Of a DNA stretch of 64,000 bases, positions 53,967 through 61,330 are shown in pieces. Made by a program: the position numbers and the translations under genes. Origin of the DNA: Labedaea rhizosphaerae. GTDB lineage: Bacteria > Actinomycetota > Actinomycetes > Mycobacteriales > Pseudonocardiaceae. A model generated the notes under the pieces. It saw nothing but the letters and a program-made list of their open reading frames with translations, was not told where the DNA came from and made no database searches. The stretch is taken from positions 1,426,001 to 1,490,000 of the forward strand of contig NZ_SNXZ01000001.1 of the NCBI RefSeq assembly GCF_004362825.1, given 5' to 3'. Positions within the stretch are counted from its first letter, which is position 1; the number at the start of each line of letters is the position of its first letter.

Positions 53967-54875
53967 TCAGTGGGTGAGCACGCGCGGCTCGGCCACCGCA
54001 CGCCGACCGGCGGCGGCGCCGGCGAGCTTCGCCTGGCCGTCGGCGTGGTAGGCGACGGCGTTGCGGCCCGACTGCTTTGCCGTGTACAGCAAGCCATCGG
54101 CCCGCTTGAGCTGCCGTTCCGCGGCGCCGCTCGGCCCGCCGGGCGGCTCGTGCGAGAGGCCGATGCTCACGGTCACGCGCAGCCCGAGGACGATCTTGGA
54201 CCACGGGTGACGCTCGACACGCGCGCGAGCGGACTCGGCCACGGCGACGGCGGTCGGCCCGTCGATGCCGGGCAGCACCAGGACGAACTCCTCACCGCCG
54301 TAGCGGGCGCAGAAGGCGCCTTCGGGCAGCCCGTCCTGCAGCAGTTCGACGACCCGCTGCAGCACCCGGTCGCCGACCAGGTGCCCGAAGGTGTCGTTGA
54401 CCTGCTTGAACCAGTCGAGGTCGACCAGCGCGATGGCGAGGTCGGTGCGGGTGGTGTCGGCGTCGCCGAGCAGGGTGACCAGCCGCTGGTCCAGGTATCG
54501 GCGGTTGTAGCTGGCGGTGAGGCTGTCGCGGATGCTCTGTTCGTGCGCTTCGGCGTGTTCCTTGCGGAGCCGGTCGACCTCGCGGCGGAACTGCTCGGGG
54601 ATCTGCGGCGGGTCGTTCTGCCCGGCCGTGGCCAGGTCGAGCGCGGAACGCAGGTGCTGGTACGCCTGGCGGTACTGGCCGCGGGAGGCGAGCAGGGCGG
54701 CGATCGACTCGTGCAGGTGGATCAGGCTGGCGTTGTCCGGCCCGGCTTCCTCGGCGTCGTCGAAGGCGGCGGTGTCGCGCAGCGACATCGGTACCGTCGC
54801 ATCGCGGGTGTGCGGCCACGTGCGGCCGTCACGCGCGGGTTCGGATCCGGTCACCCCTGGCCCGACGATGGTCAC
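53967..54875 (-). CDS. Diguanylate cyclase (GGDEF domain)
   Basis: 302 aa from GTG with AAGGAGG upstream. The N-terminal ~95 residues are helical (TPR-like, YRQAYQHLRSALDLA), then a coiled region (RREVDRLRKEHAEAHEQS), then GGDEF (~105-265) with DSLTASYNRRYLD and the active loop RYGGEEFVLVLPG. No RxxD inhibitory site and no membrane segment. It makes c-di-GMP in the cytosol. Promoter space of about 185 bases separates it from the LCP gene, which runs in the same direction. Confidence 0.93.
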   Translation of the reverse strand: MTIVGPGVTGSEPARDGRTWPHTRDATVPMSLRDTAAFDDAEEAGPDNASLIHLHESIAALLASRGQYRQAYQHLRSALDLATAGQNDPPQIPEQFRREVDRLRKEHAEAHEQSIRDSLTASYNRRYLDQRLVTLLGDADTTRTDLAIALVDLDWFKQVNDTFGHLVGDRVLQRVVELLQDGLPEGAFCARYGGEEFVLVLPGIDGPTAVAVAESARARVERHPWSKIVLGLRVTVSIGLSHEPPGGPSGAAERQLKRADGLLYTAKQSGRNAVAYHADGQAKLAGAAAGRRAVAEPRVLTH

Positions 54876-55073
54876 CGCGTCACCTCCTTCGTATGTCTTT
54901 CGTCCGGAAGGACGGCGTGCTTGAGGCATGGGGACGCCCAGAGAGTGGATTTCCCTCGACTGGTGGACGCGCAACTGCTCCAACCCAGTGAATGCGACTC
55001 AGTGCTACCGGACAGGTGCCAACAGCGGGTCACCGACAGGTCCCGGACCGCTGTCGCTCGACCGGTAGGACCG

Positions 55074-55526
55074 TCAACCGGTGGGACAGGGCGCGAAGCC
55101 GTATACCTTGCCGTCGAGCAGCACGAGGCGCTCGAGGCCGATCTGCTCGCCGAGCGCGGCGCCGTTGCGCAGCACGCTCACCGACACCGCCACCACGTAG
55201 ACGTCGCCACGCGGCTTGCTCCCGCCCTGCGGCCGCCACTTGGCGTCCCGCCGCAGCGTCGACATGGCCGGTTCCTCGCGCAGGGTCAGGTCGCCGAGGT
55301 CGCACAGGTCGCCGGTGAAGTCCGGGTGCTGGGTCTCCCGCAGGAACTCCCGTTGCGGGCCCGGCCCCTTGCTGCCGGCCACGTTCAGGTTGCCGAAGTA
55401 CTGGCTGATCTGCCCGGACGGGCCGGTGACCGTCGGGGTGGGCGCGGCCTTCGGGGTGCCCGCGACGGTCGTCGTGCACGCCGCCGAGCACAGGGCGGCC
55501 GCCACGACCAGGAGCAGTTTGCGCAT
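55074..55526 (-). CDS. Putative lipoprotein of unknown function
   Basis: 150 aa, start at MRKLLLVV. Lipobox CSAAC (Cys about 17), a Thr/Pro linker, then ~115 residues with CDLGDL and FAPCPTG (a probable disulphide). It begins 35 bases after the dus stop, so it is probably read through from dus. The gap holds an imperfect tandem repeat. Family not recognised. Confidence 0.75.
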   Translation of the reverse strand: MRKLLLVVAAALCSAACTTTVAGTPKAAPTPTVTGPSGQISQYFGNLNVAGSKGPGPQREFLRETQHPDFTGDLCDLGDLTLREEPAMSTLRRDAKWRPQGGSKPRGDVYVVAVSVSVLRNGAALGEQIGLERLVLLDGKVYGFAPCPTG

Positions 55527-55570
55527 CTCAGCCACACCCAACCTCAGCCACACACCCAACCTCAACCACC
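55527..55570. repeat. Imperfect tandem repeat before the lipoprotein gene
   Basis: About 2.5 copies of CTCAGCCACA(CA)CCCAAC occupy the space from the lipoprotein start to the end of dus. Its last unit forms the 3' end of the dus coding sequence, so slippage could alter the dus C-terminus. Confidence 0.6.
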
Positions 55571-56698
55571 GGAGTGCCACATCTCCGCGCCGGCCGGCAC
55601 GGCGGCGTCCTCCGGGTCGTCGAGCCAGCCCTCGGGCAGCACGACCTTGGCCGGCGATCCCTGCCGCCCGCGCGGGCCCTCGGCCCCGGGCGGGTACGGC
55701 GCGTCGTGGTCGAGTTCCTCGGTCAGCGCCGCGACCTCGTCCAGCGTGCGCACCATGGCGAACCGCTGGCGCAGCTCGGAGCCGACCGGGAAGCCCCGCA
55801 GGTACCAGGCCATGTGCTTGCGCAGGTCACGCACGCCCTTGTCCTGGCCGAGGTGGTCGACGAGCAACGCGGCGTGGCGGCGCAGCACGTCCGCGACCAC
55901 GCCGAGGTTCGGCCCCTCGGGGATGGGCTGCCCGGTGAACGCGGCGTGCAGCTCGCGGAACAGCCACGGCCGGCCGAGGCAGCCGCGGCCGACGACCACG
56001 CCGTCGCAGCCGGTCTTCTCGACCATGTCCAGCGCGTCCTGCGCGCTGAAGATGTCGCCGTTGCCCAGCACCGGAATGGTCTGGACCGCTTCCTTGAGCC
56101 GGGCGATGGCCGTCCAGTCGGCGGCGCCGGAGTAGCGCTGCGCCGCGGTCCGCGCGTGCAGGGCGACGGCCATGGCGCCTTCGGCCTCGGCGATGCGGCC
56201 CGCGTCGATGAAGGTCTGGTGGTCGTCGTCGATGCCGATGCGGAACTTGACGGTGACCGGGATGCCCGCGGGCGCGGCCGTGCGCACCGCCGTGCCGACG
56301 ATGTCGGCGAAGAGCTTGCGCTTGTACGGCAACGCCGCGCCGCCGCCCTTGCGCGTGACCTTGGGGACCGGGCAGCCGAAGTTCATGTCGATGTGGTCGG
56401 CGAGGTCCTCGTCGACGATCATCTGCACGGCCTTGCCCATGGTCAGCGGGTCGACGCCGTAGAGCTGCAGGGAGCGCGGCGACTCGTCCGGGCCGAACGT
56501 GATCATGTGCATGGTCGCGGGATCGCGTTCGACCAGGGCGCGCGTCGTGATCATCTCGCAGACGTAGAGCGAGGTCGCGCTGCCGTATTCGCGGCACAAC
56601 GTCCGGAAGGCGACGTTGGTGATCCCGGCCATGGGCGCGAGCACCACCGCCGGGTCGACCGTGAACGGTCCGATCCGAAGCGCGGGAGGTGTGGCCAT
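55562..56698 (-). CDS. dusB: tRNA-dihydrouridine synthase (DusB type)
   Basis: 378 aa. The FMN-binding TIM barrel begins LAPMAGITNVAFR; the catalytic Cys lies in DMNFGCPVPKVTRKGGGA; VKFRIGIDDDH, ALHARTAAQRYSG and VLGNGDIFS follow in the usual order. It reduces uridine in the tRNA D-loop. It is syntenic with Rv0823c as I recall. Confidence 0.95.
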   Translation of the reverse strand: MATPPALRIGPFTVDPAVVLAPMAGITNVAFRTLCREYGSATSLYVCEMITTRALVERDPATMHMITFGPDESPRSLQLYGVDPLTMGKAVQMIVDEDLADHIDMNFGCPVPKVTRKGGGAALPYKRKLFADIVGTAVRTAAPAGIPVTVKFRIGIDDDHQTFIDAGRIAEAEGAMAVALHARTAAQRYSGAADWTAIARLKEAVQTIPVLGNGDIFSAQDALDMVEKTGCDGVVVGRGCLGRPWLFRELHAAFTGQPIPEGPNLGVVADVLRRHAALLVDHLGQDKGVRDLRKHMAWYLRGFPVGSELRQRFAMVRTLDEVAALTEELDHDAPYPPGAEGPRGRQGSPAKVVLPEGWLDDPEDAAVPAGAEMWHSGG

Positions 56699-56830
56699 GC
56701 CGCCAGGCTAGCCAATGATTCACGGTCGTCGATTCCCTACCGCACATTGCTGCCAACGGTGGGGAACCCACACGGCCGCCGTCGAGTCTGTGTGCCGTGC
56801 GCGTGCAAGCGAACAGGTGAGGACGAGAAG

Positions 56831-57274
56831 ATGACCGAAGGCTTTGCGTTCACCGGTAACCCGGCGGACACCAAGCGCAAGCTGGACATGATGGTGCTGG
56901 ACGCACAGCAGCGGATGGTGCAGTTCGCCGCCGTGCGCAAGCAGATCGAGTCCGCGACCGTCACCGCGGAGGTGGGCGCGGCCCGCGCCACCGTGCGCAC
57001 CACCGGCGGGTTGGCCGGTCTGGTCCTCTCCGAGCAGGCACGCGGGATGAGCCCGTCGCAGATCGCGAACGAGGTGATGGCCGCGGTGCAACGCGCCCAG
57101 GCCGGCATCCAGGGCAAGGTGCGGGAGATCGTCAGCGAGAACGACGCCGTGGACGACTCCGCGGGCCGGGCCGTCGTGAACAGCTTCGCCGGCCGCTACC
57201 CCCAGCCACCGGAGCGGGACGCGGGCGAACCGGTGGAGGACATGCGCATCGGCCGGCAAGACGACTGGCACTGA
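56831..57274 (+). CDS. YbaB/EbfC-family protein in an ESX-type unit
   Basis: 147 aa. Helical N-terminus (DTKRKLDMMVLDAQQRMVQF), then the YbaB-like core (VTAEVGAARATVRTTGGLAGLVL) and MSPSQIANEVMAAVQRAQAG. Such YbaB-like proteins are often encoded beside EspC/WXG genes in actinomycetes, as here, and differ from the nucleoid-associated YbaB next to recR. The role is unknown. Confidence 0.82.
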   Translation: MTEGFAFTGNPADTKRKLDMMVLDAQQRMVQFAAVRKQIESATVTAEVGAARATVRTTGGLAGLVLSEQARGMSPSQIANEVMAAVQRAQAGIQGKVREIVSENDAVDDSAGRAVVNSFAGRYPQPPERDAGEPVEDMRIGRQDDWH

Positions 57275-57302
57275 CTCGAGGGATCAACGCAAAGGGGACG
57301 CC

Positions 57303-57662
57303 ATGGGCGACTTTTTCGAGGTGGACACCGGACAACTCCGGTCGCACGCCGAACACGTGAACGGGGTGGCCGGGCAGGCGGACACCGCGCTGGACGCGGG
57401 GCACCAGATCACGCCGGGCGGTTTCGACATCGCCTACGGACTGATCTGCCAGTTCTTCCCGCCGATGTTGCAGCCGGTGGAGCAGCGGGCGACCGACGCG
57501 CTGCAGACCACTTCGGACAAGCTGCACAACGCCGTCGACAACCTCGACGACACCGCGCAGTCGTACGACACGCTCGACCGCAACGTCACCGAGTTGATCG
57601 AGAACATCCTGGAAGAGCTGAACAGGATCACGATCATCGACACGCCTGCCACCCCGTGCTGA
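57303..57662 (+). CDS. EspC-like type VII secretion target
   Basis: 119 aa. Starts MGDFFEVDTGQLRSHAEHVN, the typical opening of the EspC-type ESX target family. It is mainly helical, with a second helix pair (DALQTTSDKLHNAVDNLDDT) and SYDTLDRNV near residue 82. It is 28 bases after the YbaB-like gene and 12 bases before the next gene. Confidence 0.82.
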   Translation: MGDFFEVDTGQLRSHAEHVNGVAGQADTALDAGHQITPGGFDIAYGLICQFFPPMLQPVEQRATDALQTTSDKLHNAVDNLDDTAQSYDTLDRNVTELIENILEELNRITIIDTPATPC

Positions 57663-57674
57663 GTGAGGAATCCG

Positions 57675-58538
57675 ATGGCTAACCCCTTGGTGGACGAGAA
57701 GGCCCTGCCGGACCCCGGTCAGTACGGCCCCGACCTCGACGAGATCCAGAACGGCGACTACAGCTCGCTGAGCCCGGTCACCTCCGGCGGCGACTGGCTC
57801 AAGGGCACCGGCCCGTGGGCCGACGCCAAGGAGCTGGGCGAGAACCTGCGCAACGGCACGGTGATCGAGAAGCTGACCAGCCTGGCCACGGTCGAGCTCG
57901 ACCTGCTCGGCACGGTCATGGACCCGATCGGCACCGCGCTGAGCATGCTGGTCGGCTGGATGATCGAGCACCTGAAGCCGCTCAGGGCCGCTTTGGACGG
58001 TCTCGCGGGCAACCCGGACATGATCGAGGGCCGCTCGACGACGTGGGACAACATCAACAACGCCATGCAGGCGGCGGCGAAGGACCTCGAGTCGTCGATC
58101 AAGCCGGGCACGTCGTCCTGGAACGGCGACGCGGCCGAGAACTACCGCGGTTCGTCCACCGTGCTCGCGCACAGCATGGGCGCGGTCGGTGACCTCAGCA
58201 GCGGCATGGGGGCGCTGGTGAAGATCACCGGCGTCGCCGTGGCCGCGGTCCGGGACACGGTGCGAGAGCTGATCTCGACCCTGGTGGCCGAGCTGATCGA
58301 GGACGCCATCGAAGAGGCGGCGTCGCTTGGCCTGGCCACCCCGCTGGTCGTCGAGCAGGCGCTCGGCTCGATCTTCCGCTGCAGCACCAAGGTGGCGAAG
58401 ACGATCAAGGAACTGCTCGAGGCCATCGCCGAGGCGGGCGAGATCGTCTCGAAGCTCGTTGGGCTGTTCTCGAACATCTACAAGATCCTCAAGGAGCTGC
58501 CGGAGGCCACCAAGGTCAACACCCCAGTACCTGCCTGA
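57675..58538 (+). CDS. WXG100-like protein with helical/hydrophobic C-terminus
   Basis: 287 aa, ATG chosen because of GAGGAA 5 bases upstream. The WXG-type motif SSWNGDAAENYRG is near residue 145 and is preceded by a helical stretch (TTWDNINNAMQAAAKDLESS). The C-terminal ~120 residues are long Ala/Ile/Leu/Glu helices (VRELISTLVAELIEDAIEEA). This layout resembles secreted WXG/LXG-type proteins or toxins without a polymorphic tip. The function is unknown; it is probably exported with the EspC-like partner. Confidence 0.75.
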   Translation: MANPLVDEKALPDPGQYGPDLDEIQNGDYSSLSPVTSGGDWLKGTGPWADAKELGENLRNGTVIEKLTSLATVELDLLGTVMDPIGTALSMLVGWMIEHLKPLRAALDGLAGNPDMIEGRSTTWDNINNAMQAAAKDLESSIKPGTSSWNGDAAENYRGSSTVLAHSMGAVGDLSSGMGALVKITGVAVAAVRDTVRELISTLVAELIEDAIEEAASLGLATPLVVEQALGSIFRCSTKVAKTIKELLEAIAEAGEIVSKLVGLFSNIYKILKELPEATKVNTPVPA

Positions 58539-58557
58539 ACAGCCTCTGCCCGCCTGA

Positions 58558-58956
58558 TCAGCAGAGGCAGAACTCGTTGCCCTCCGGGTCGGCCATCACG
58601 ATGTGGTGCCCTTGGTCGACCCGGAGGACCGACGCGCCGGCGCCGGTGAGCCGCTCGGCCTCGGCCGTGACGTGCGCCCAGCTGCCGCCGACCTTGAGGT
58701 CCACGTGCAACCGGTTCTTGGCGGTCTTCGGCTCGGGGACGTCGAGCAGGCTCAGCCGCGGCCCGACGCCGTCGGGGTCGATCAACCAGGCGCCGTCGCC
58801 GTCGTCGTCCGGCAGGTCGAACGACGCGACCCACTCCTGCCGCGTCTTGAACGGCGCGGGCGGCGGCTCGTCGACGTACCCGAGCGCGAACTTCCAGAAC
58901 TCGGCGAGTTCGCTCGCGTGCGTGGTGTCCAGGGTCAACGAGATCCGTGGTGCCAT
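58558..58956 (-). CDS. VOC-family (glyoxalase-like) protein
   Basis: 132 aa, start MAPRISLTLD. Two beta-alpha-beta-beta-beta modules; RLHVDLKVGG and VMADPEGNEFCLC are typical of the Glyoxalase_6-like VOC group in actinomycetes. A single-domain metal-binding or resistance-type protein; substrate unknown. It is convergent with the WXG gene (19 bases between). Confidence 0.85.
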   Translation of the reverse strand: MAPRISLTLDTTHASELAEFWKFALGYVDEPPPAPFKTRQEWVASFDLPDDDGDGAWLIDPDGVGPRLSLLDVPEPKTAKNRLHVDLKVGGSWAHVTAEAERLTGAGASVLRVDQGHHIVMADPEGNEFCLC

Positions 58957-59021
58957 GTCGTGGAAGCTAGCGGTCACCACCGACGAAAACAGCTGTGTGG
59001 CCTCGCTACACTGCGCAGTAA

Positions 59022-59094
59022 GGGGCGTTAGCTCAATTGGTAGAGCTGCGGACTTTTAATCCGTAGGTTCTGGGTTCGAGCCCCAGGCGCCCTA
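59022..59094 (+). tRNA. tRNA-Lys (anticodon TTT)
   Basis: 73 nt that fold as a complete cloverleaf: acceptor GGGGCGT/GCGCCCT, D-stem GCTC/GAGC, anticodon stem GCGGA/TCCGT with loop CTTTTAA, T-stem CTGGG/CCCAG with loop TTCGAGC, discriminator A. CCA is not encoded. Its 3' part is repeated at 62985-63029, so it is the attachment site of an integrated element. Confidence 0.97.
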
Positions 59095-59096
59095 CT
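59052..59096 (+). repeat. attL, 45-bp direct repeat inside tRNA-Lys
   Basis: Starts ACTTTTAATCCGTAGG in the anticodon arm and runs through the tRNA 3' end to CTACT. Identical to 62985-63029. The base before and the base after differ between the copies, which fixes the ends. Confidence 0.93.
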
Positions 59097-59186
59097 TCCT
59101 CTGACCAGCGACAACGTCCGGTTGAAGATCACGTCGGTTGATCAATGACTGCGGCCATGACTGCGAGTGGCGTTACGCTCGCAGTC

Positions 59187-59298
59187 ATGGCCCGGCGTGA
59201 CGACATGCAGCAGATCCGGAAGCGAGGCAATTCCTACCAGGTCAGCGTCTACGCAGGTCTCGACCCGCTCACTGGCAAACGCAACTACCTCACCGGGT
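59187..59298 (+). pseudogene. Integrase N-terminal stump (tyrosine recombinase)
   Basis: Codes for MARRDDMQQIRKRGNSYQVS followed by VYAGLDPLTGKRNYLTGSATT, which is the arm-type DNA-binding beginning of actinomycete tyrosine integrases (RGNSYQVSVYAG, YLTGSATT). The core and catalytic domains (R-H-R-Y) are missing. From about 59299 the sequence continues in another frame as the end of an epimerase. Confidence 0.8.
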
Positions 59299-59299
59299 C

Positions 59300-59518
59300 C
59301 GCTACAACATCGGCAGCGGCAAGGGGTCGTCAGTTCGGGAGGTCGTGGCGGCCGTCGAGCGAGTCGTGGGCCGTTCCGTGCCGATCATCCACCGCGAGGC
59401 CGCCGCCGACCCGCAGGTCTTGCTGGCTGACCCTCGGCGGGCGCTCGCCGAGCTCGGCTGGGAGCCGCGCCGGTCCTCGCTCGACTCCATCGTGGAGCAC
59501 GCGTGGAGGTCGAAGTGA
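59300..59518 (+). pseudogene. galE (UDP-glucose 4-epimerase) C-terminal stump
   Basis: The frame from 59300 reads RYNIGSGKGSSVREVVAAVE followed by RVVGRSVPIIHREAA, then DPRRALAELGWEPR and SIVEHAWRSK, stop. This is the last ~72 residues of a GalE-type epimerase (NxGxGxGxSVxEV, LGWxPR, W at the end). No N-terminal part is in the window, and there is no start codon. It was joined to the integrase stump by deletion or illegitimate recombination. Confidence 0.8.
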
Positions 59519-59724
59519 CAGTCAGGCCCGACACCCGCGCGGAGTGGTGGACGACCGCCGAGGTCGCCGAGTACTTGGGCGTGCGGCCAGCAACTGTCAG
59601 CGCGTACCGCAACCGCGACCAAATGCCAGAACCCGACAACAAGCTCGGCCGCGCACAGCTGTGGCGGCCCAGCACCATCATCGGTTGGGCCAAGAACCGG
59701 CCGGGCCGCGGTAACTGGGGCTGA
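59515..59724 (+). CDS. Excisionase/AlpA-like helix-turn-helix protein
   Basis: 69 aa from GTG with GGAGG 5 bases upstream, overlapping the galE-stump stop by 4 bases (GTGA). WWTTAEVAEYLGVRPATVSA followed by YRNRDQMPEP is a MerR/excisionase-type HTH; WRPSTIIGWAKNRPGRG is the usual tail. Probably the xis of the island, left without its integrase. Confidence 0.8.
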   Translation: MTVRPDTRAEWWTTAEVAEYLGVRPATVSAYRNRDQMPEPDNKLGRAQLWRPSTIIGWAKNRPGRGNWG

Positions 59725-59822
59725 CCCGTCAGAACTCGTTTCAACCGGCTTGTCTGTCGGACTAGCACAATACAAACTTCCGCTTCTCGATAAACGCCAA
59801 GCACACCGATCCCGGGTGAGGT

Positions 59823-60056
59823 TCATGCGGTCCCGCGCAGCATCTGCAGGAGCAGGTTCAGCACGAACACGGGGGAGCCTTCTTCACCGCCTTCGTACCG
59901 GCCGGGCCCAGCGAACGCGTCGACATAAGTGACGCGGTCCCATCCCTGTCGGGATCCCGACTGTTGAAGCATGATCGGCCACCATGCGTTCAAGTACCGC
60001 CTGTACAAGCGGTGCTTGGCGGCCGTCGCTGGCTCTAGCGGCCACAGCACGCCCAT
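59823..60056 (-). pseudogene. Truncated tcmP (three-Cys-motif partner protein)
   Basis: 77 codons. KHRLYRRYLNAWWPIML and VTYVDAFAGPGRYEGGEEGS match the N-terminal region of TcmP, a methyltransferase-like family of about 300-400 aa (DxFAGPG is its SAM-type motif). The stop follows shortly after LLLQMLRGTA, so more than two thirds is lost. RBS GAGGGGG is intact. The start region is well preserved, so decay seems recent. Confidence 0.7.
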
Positions 60057-60189
60057 CGCAGCCCCCTCGCGCCCAAGGTCAACACCAACAGTGCGGCGCG
60101 ATGAGGCAGAGTGTCATCCCCCATACGAGTGCAAGCGCTCGCGAATTCGAGGTCTGTAACGGATTTGCTGTGTTGCCGACCTATTCGCC

Positions 60190-60378
60190 GTGGATCGGGT
60201 TCGCAAACTGTTCTCAGAACTAGTGCCTTGGGCAGGCATGTTGCTGTTCGGCGCCCTGTGGGTGCTGGGGGTCTTTGCGGCTCTATTCGTTGCGGTCCTG
60301 GTCTTCCGATTCTTCGGCCTACTGCTCAACGACGGGAACGTGACGCCCAGCGACAGGCCGCAGTGTTTCCGGTGCTGA
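60190..60378 (+). CDS. Small predicted membrane protein
   Basis: 62 aa from GTG. One or two membrane segments (PWAGMLLFGALWVLGVFAAL and FVAVLVFRFFGLLL) between a charged N-terminus and a short polar tail. No clear ribosome site. It could be a genuine small membrane protein of the island or a chance frame; hydrophobicity is the only support. Confidence 0.4.
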   Translation: MDRVRKLFSELVPWAGMLLFGALWVLGVFAALFVAVLVFRFFGLLLNDGNVTPSDRPQCFRC

Positions 60379-60918
60379 TCACCACCACAGGTAGCCATGA
60401 TCCTGCGGATCTCTGATCCCGGCGTACTCAACACCGCGAGAGCGGCGAGGAGCCGCTCGCGAACTTAGCCTGGTACCCACCGGCCGCGTCTCCACCCGAG
60501 GGCGTCAAGGCCGCGTCCAAGGTGCACGCAACGCTCGATGGTGAGCAAGCTCGGAAGGTGCACCGTCATGGCCGGACTGTGGACCACCGGGCACAGTGAG
60601 AACTTCGTATCAGTTTGGTAACGCGCAGCGTGCCGCGGCGTGTCGCGACGCGCGACCCGTACTCCGCTCCGCTCCGCGACAGCGGCCCGAAGGGTACAGC
60701 GGAGCGTAGTACGGGTCCCAAGGGAAAACCGTTTCGCCGCAGGTCAGCGCGTTATAGCCCTGACTGCTACACCTGTCGATCAGCGCAAAAGCCGATGGTG
60801 ATCAACTAAAAGATCCCCATAGGTCGGCGATGTGGGCCGGCCTGACGCCTTCCGTCGACTTCTAGGACCTGTCCGATCACTGTGTGTGAGAGCGTGGCGC
60901 AAGTCCGTGGTTGATGCG
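60379..60918. other. Noncoding stretch of the island
   Basis: About 540 bases with no convincing gene. A 64-codon frame at 60615-60809 is Arg/Ser-rich, has no ribosome site and crosses the long inverted repeat; I do not accept it. The only structure seen is that inverted repeat (60656-60715). Confidence 0.6.
60656..60715. repeat. Long inverted repeat, possible cruciform or hairpin
   Basis: CCCGTACTCCGCTCCGCT (60656-60673) pairs with AGCGGAGCGTAGTACGGG (60698-60715) with one mismatch over 18 bp, leaving a 24-base spacer that itself contains GC-rich self-complementary sequence. It could be a terminator, a recombination remnant or a miniature element end. Confidence 0.6.
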
Positions 60919-60938
60919 CTATAAGGCCTGCGTTATAG
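60919..60938. promoter_or_regulatory. Operator/promoter of the toxin-antitoxin operon
   Basis: CTATAA, 8 bases, TTATAG: a perfect 6-bp inverted repeat. The right arm is part of TATAGT (60934-60939), a good -10 sequence that places the transcript start at about 60946-60947, i.e. on the toxin GTG. The antitoxin probably binds here and shuts its own promoter. Confidence 0.6.
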
Positions 60939-60946
60939 TCGTGGGT

Positions 60947-61327
60947 GTGGGGCCATGGGAGATCGAGCTGCACGACAGTGTCAACACATGGTTCTTGAAG
61001 TTGACGGAGGAGGACTCTGAGACTGCCGACTTGGTTGAGGAGGCGATCGAGATGCTTGCGGAAACCGGTCCAACGCTGGGTCGCCCTCTCGTAGACAAGA
61101 TCAAGGGGTCCACCTATCACAACATGAAGGAACTCCGGCCGGCCTCAGCTGGCGGCTCTGAAGTTCGGATCTTGTTCATCTTTGACCCTCGGCGACAGGC
61201 GATCCTGTTGGCAGCGGGTGACAAGGCCGGTGATTGGAAGGGTTGGTACAAGCGGAACATTCCCCTAGCGGATGAGCGTTATGGCGAACATCTGGCGAAC
61301 ATCGATGGTGACGAGAGGGAGGGCTGA
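60947..61327 (+). CDS. RelE/ParE-family (HigB-like) toxin
   Basis: 126 aa from GTG 60947 (GPWEIELHDSVNTWFL); an in-frame GTG six bases earlier and ATGs at 60911/60914 exist, but the -10 at 60934 makes 60947 the first transcribed start. LGRPLVDKIKGSTYHNMKEL, VRILFIFDPRRQAILL and GDKAGDWKGWYKRNIP are the conserved blocks of this toxin family, which cleaves mRNA on the ribosome. It is followed after 3 bases by an XRE antitoxin (toxin-first order, as in higBA). Confidence 0.9.
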   Translation: MGPWEIELHDSVNTWFLKLTEEDSETADLVEEAIEMLAETGPTLGRPLVDKIKGSTYHNMKELRPASAGGSEVRILFIFDPRRQAILLAAGDKAGDWKGWYKRNIPLADERYGEHLANIDGDEREG

Positions 61328-61330
61328 GCC

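Noticed and set aside
54876-55020. A GEMM c-di-GMP riboswitch upstream of the diguanylate cyclase
   Set aside because: None of the GEMM conserved core sequences or paired helices could be found.
51180-56135. A 1651-codon plus-strand open frame
   Set aside because: Antisense to LCP, diguanylate cyclase and dus; its composition is that of a high-GC shadow frame and it has no recognisable motif.
60615-60809. A 64-codon frame in the island
   Set aside because: Runs across the long inverted repeat, has no ribosome site and is an Arg/Ser-rich composition typical of noncoding frames.
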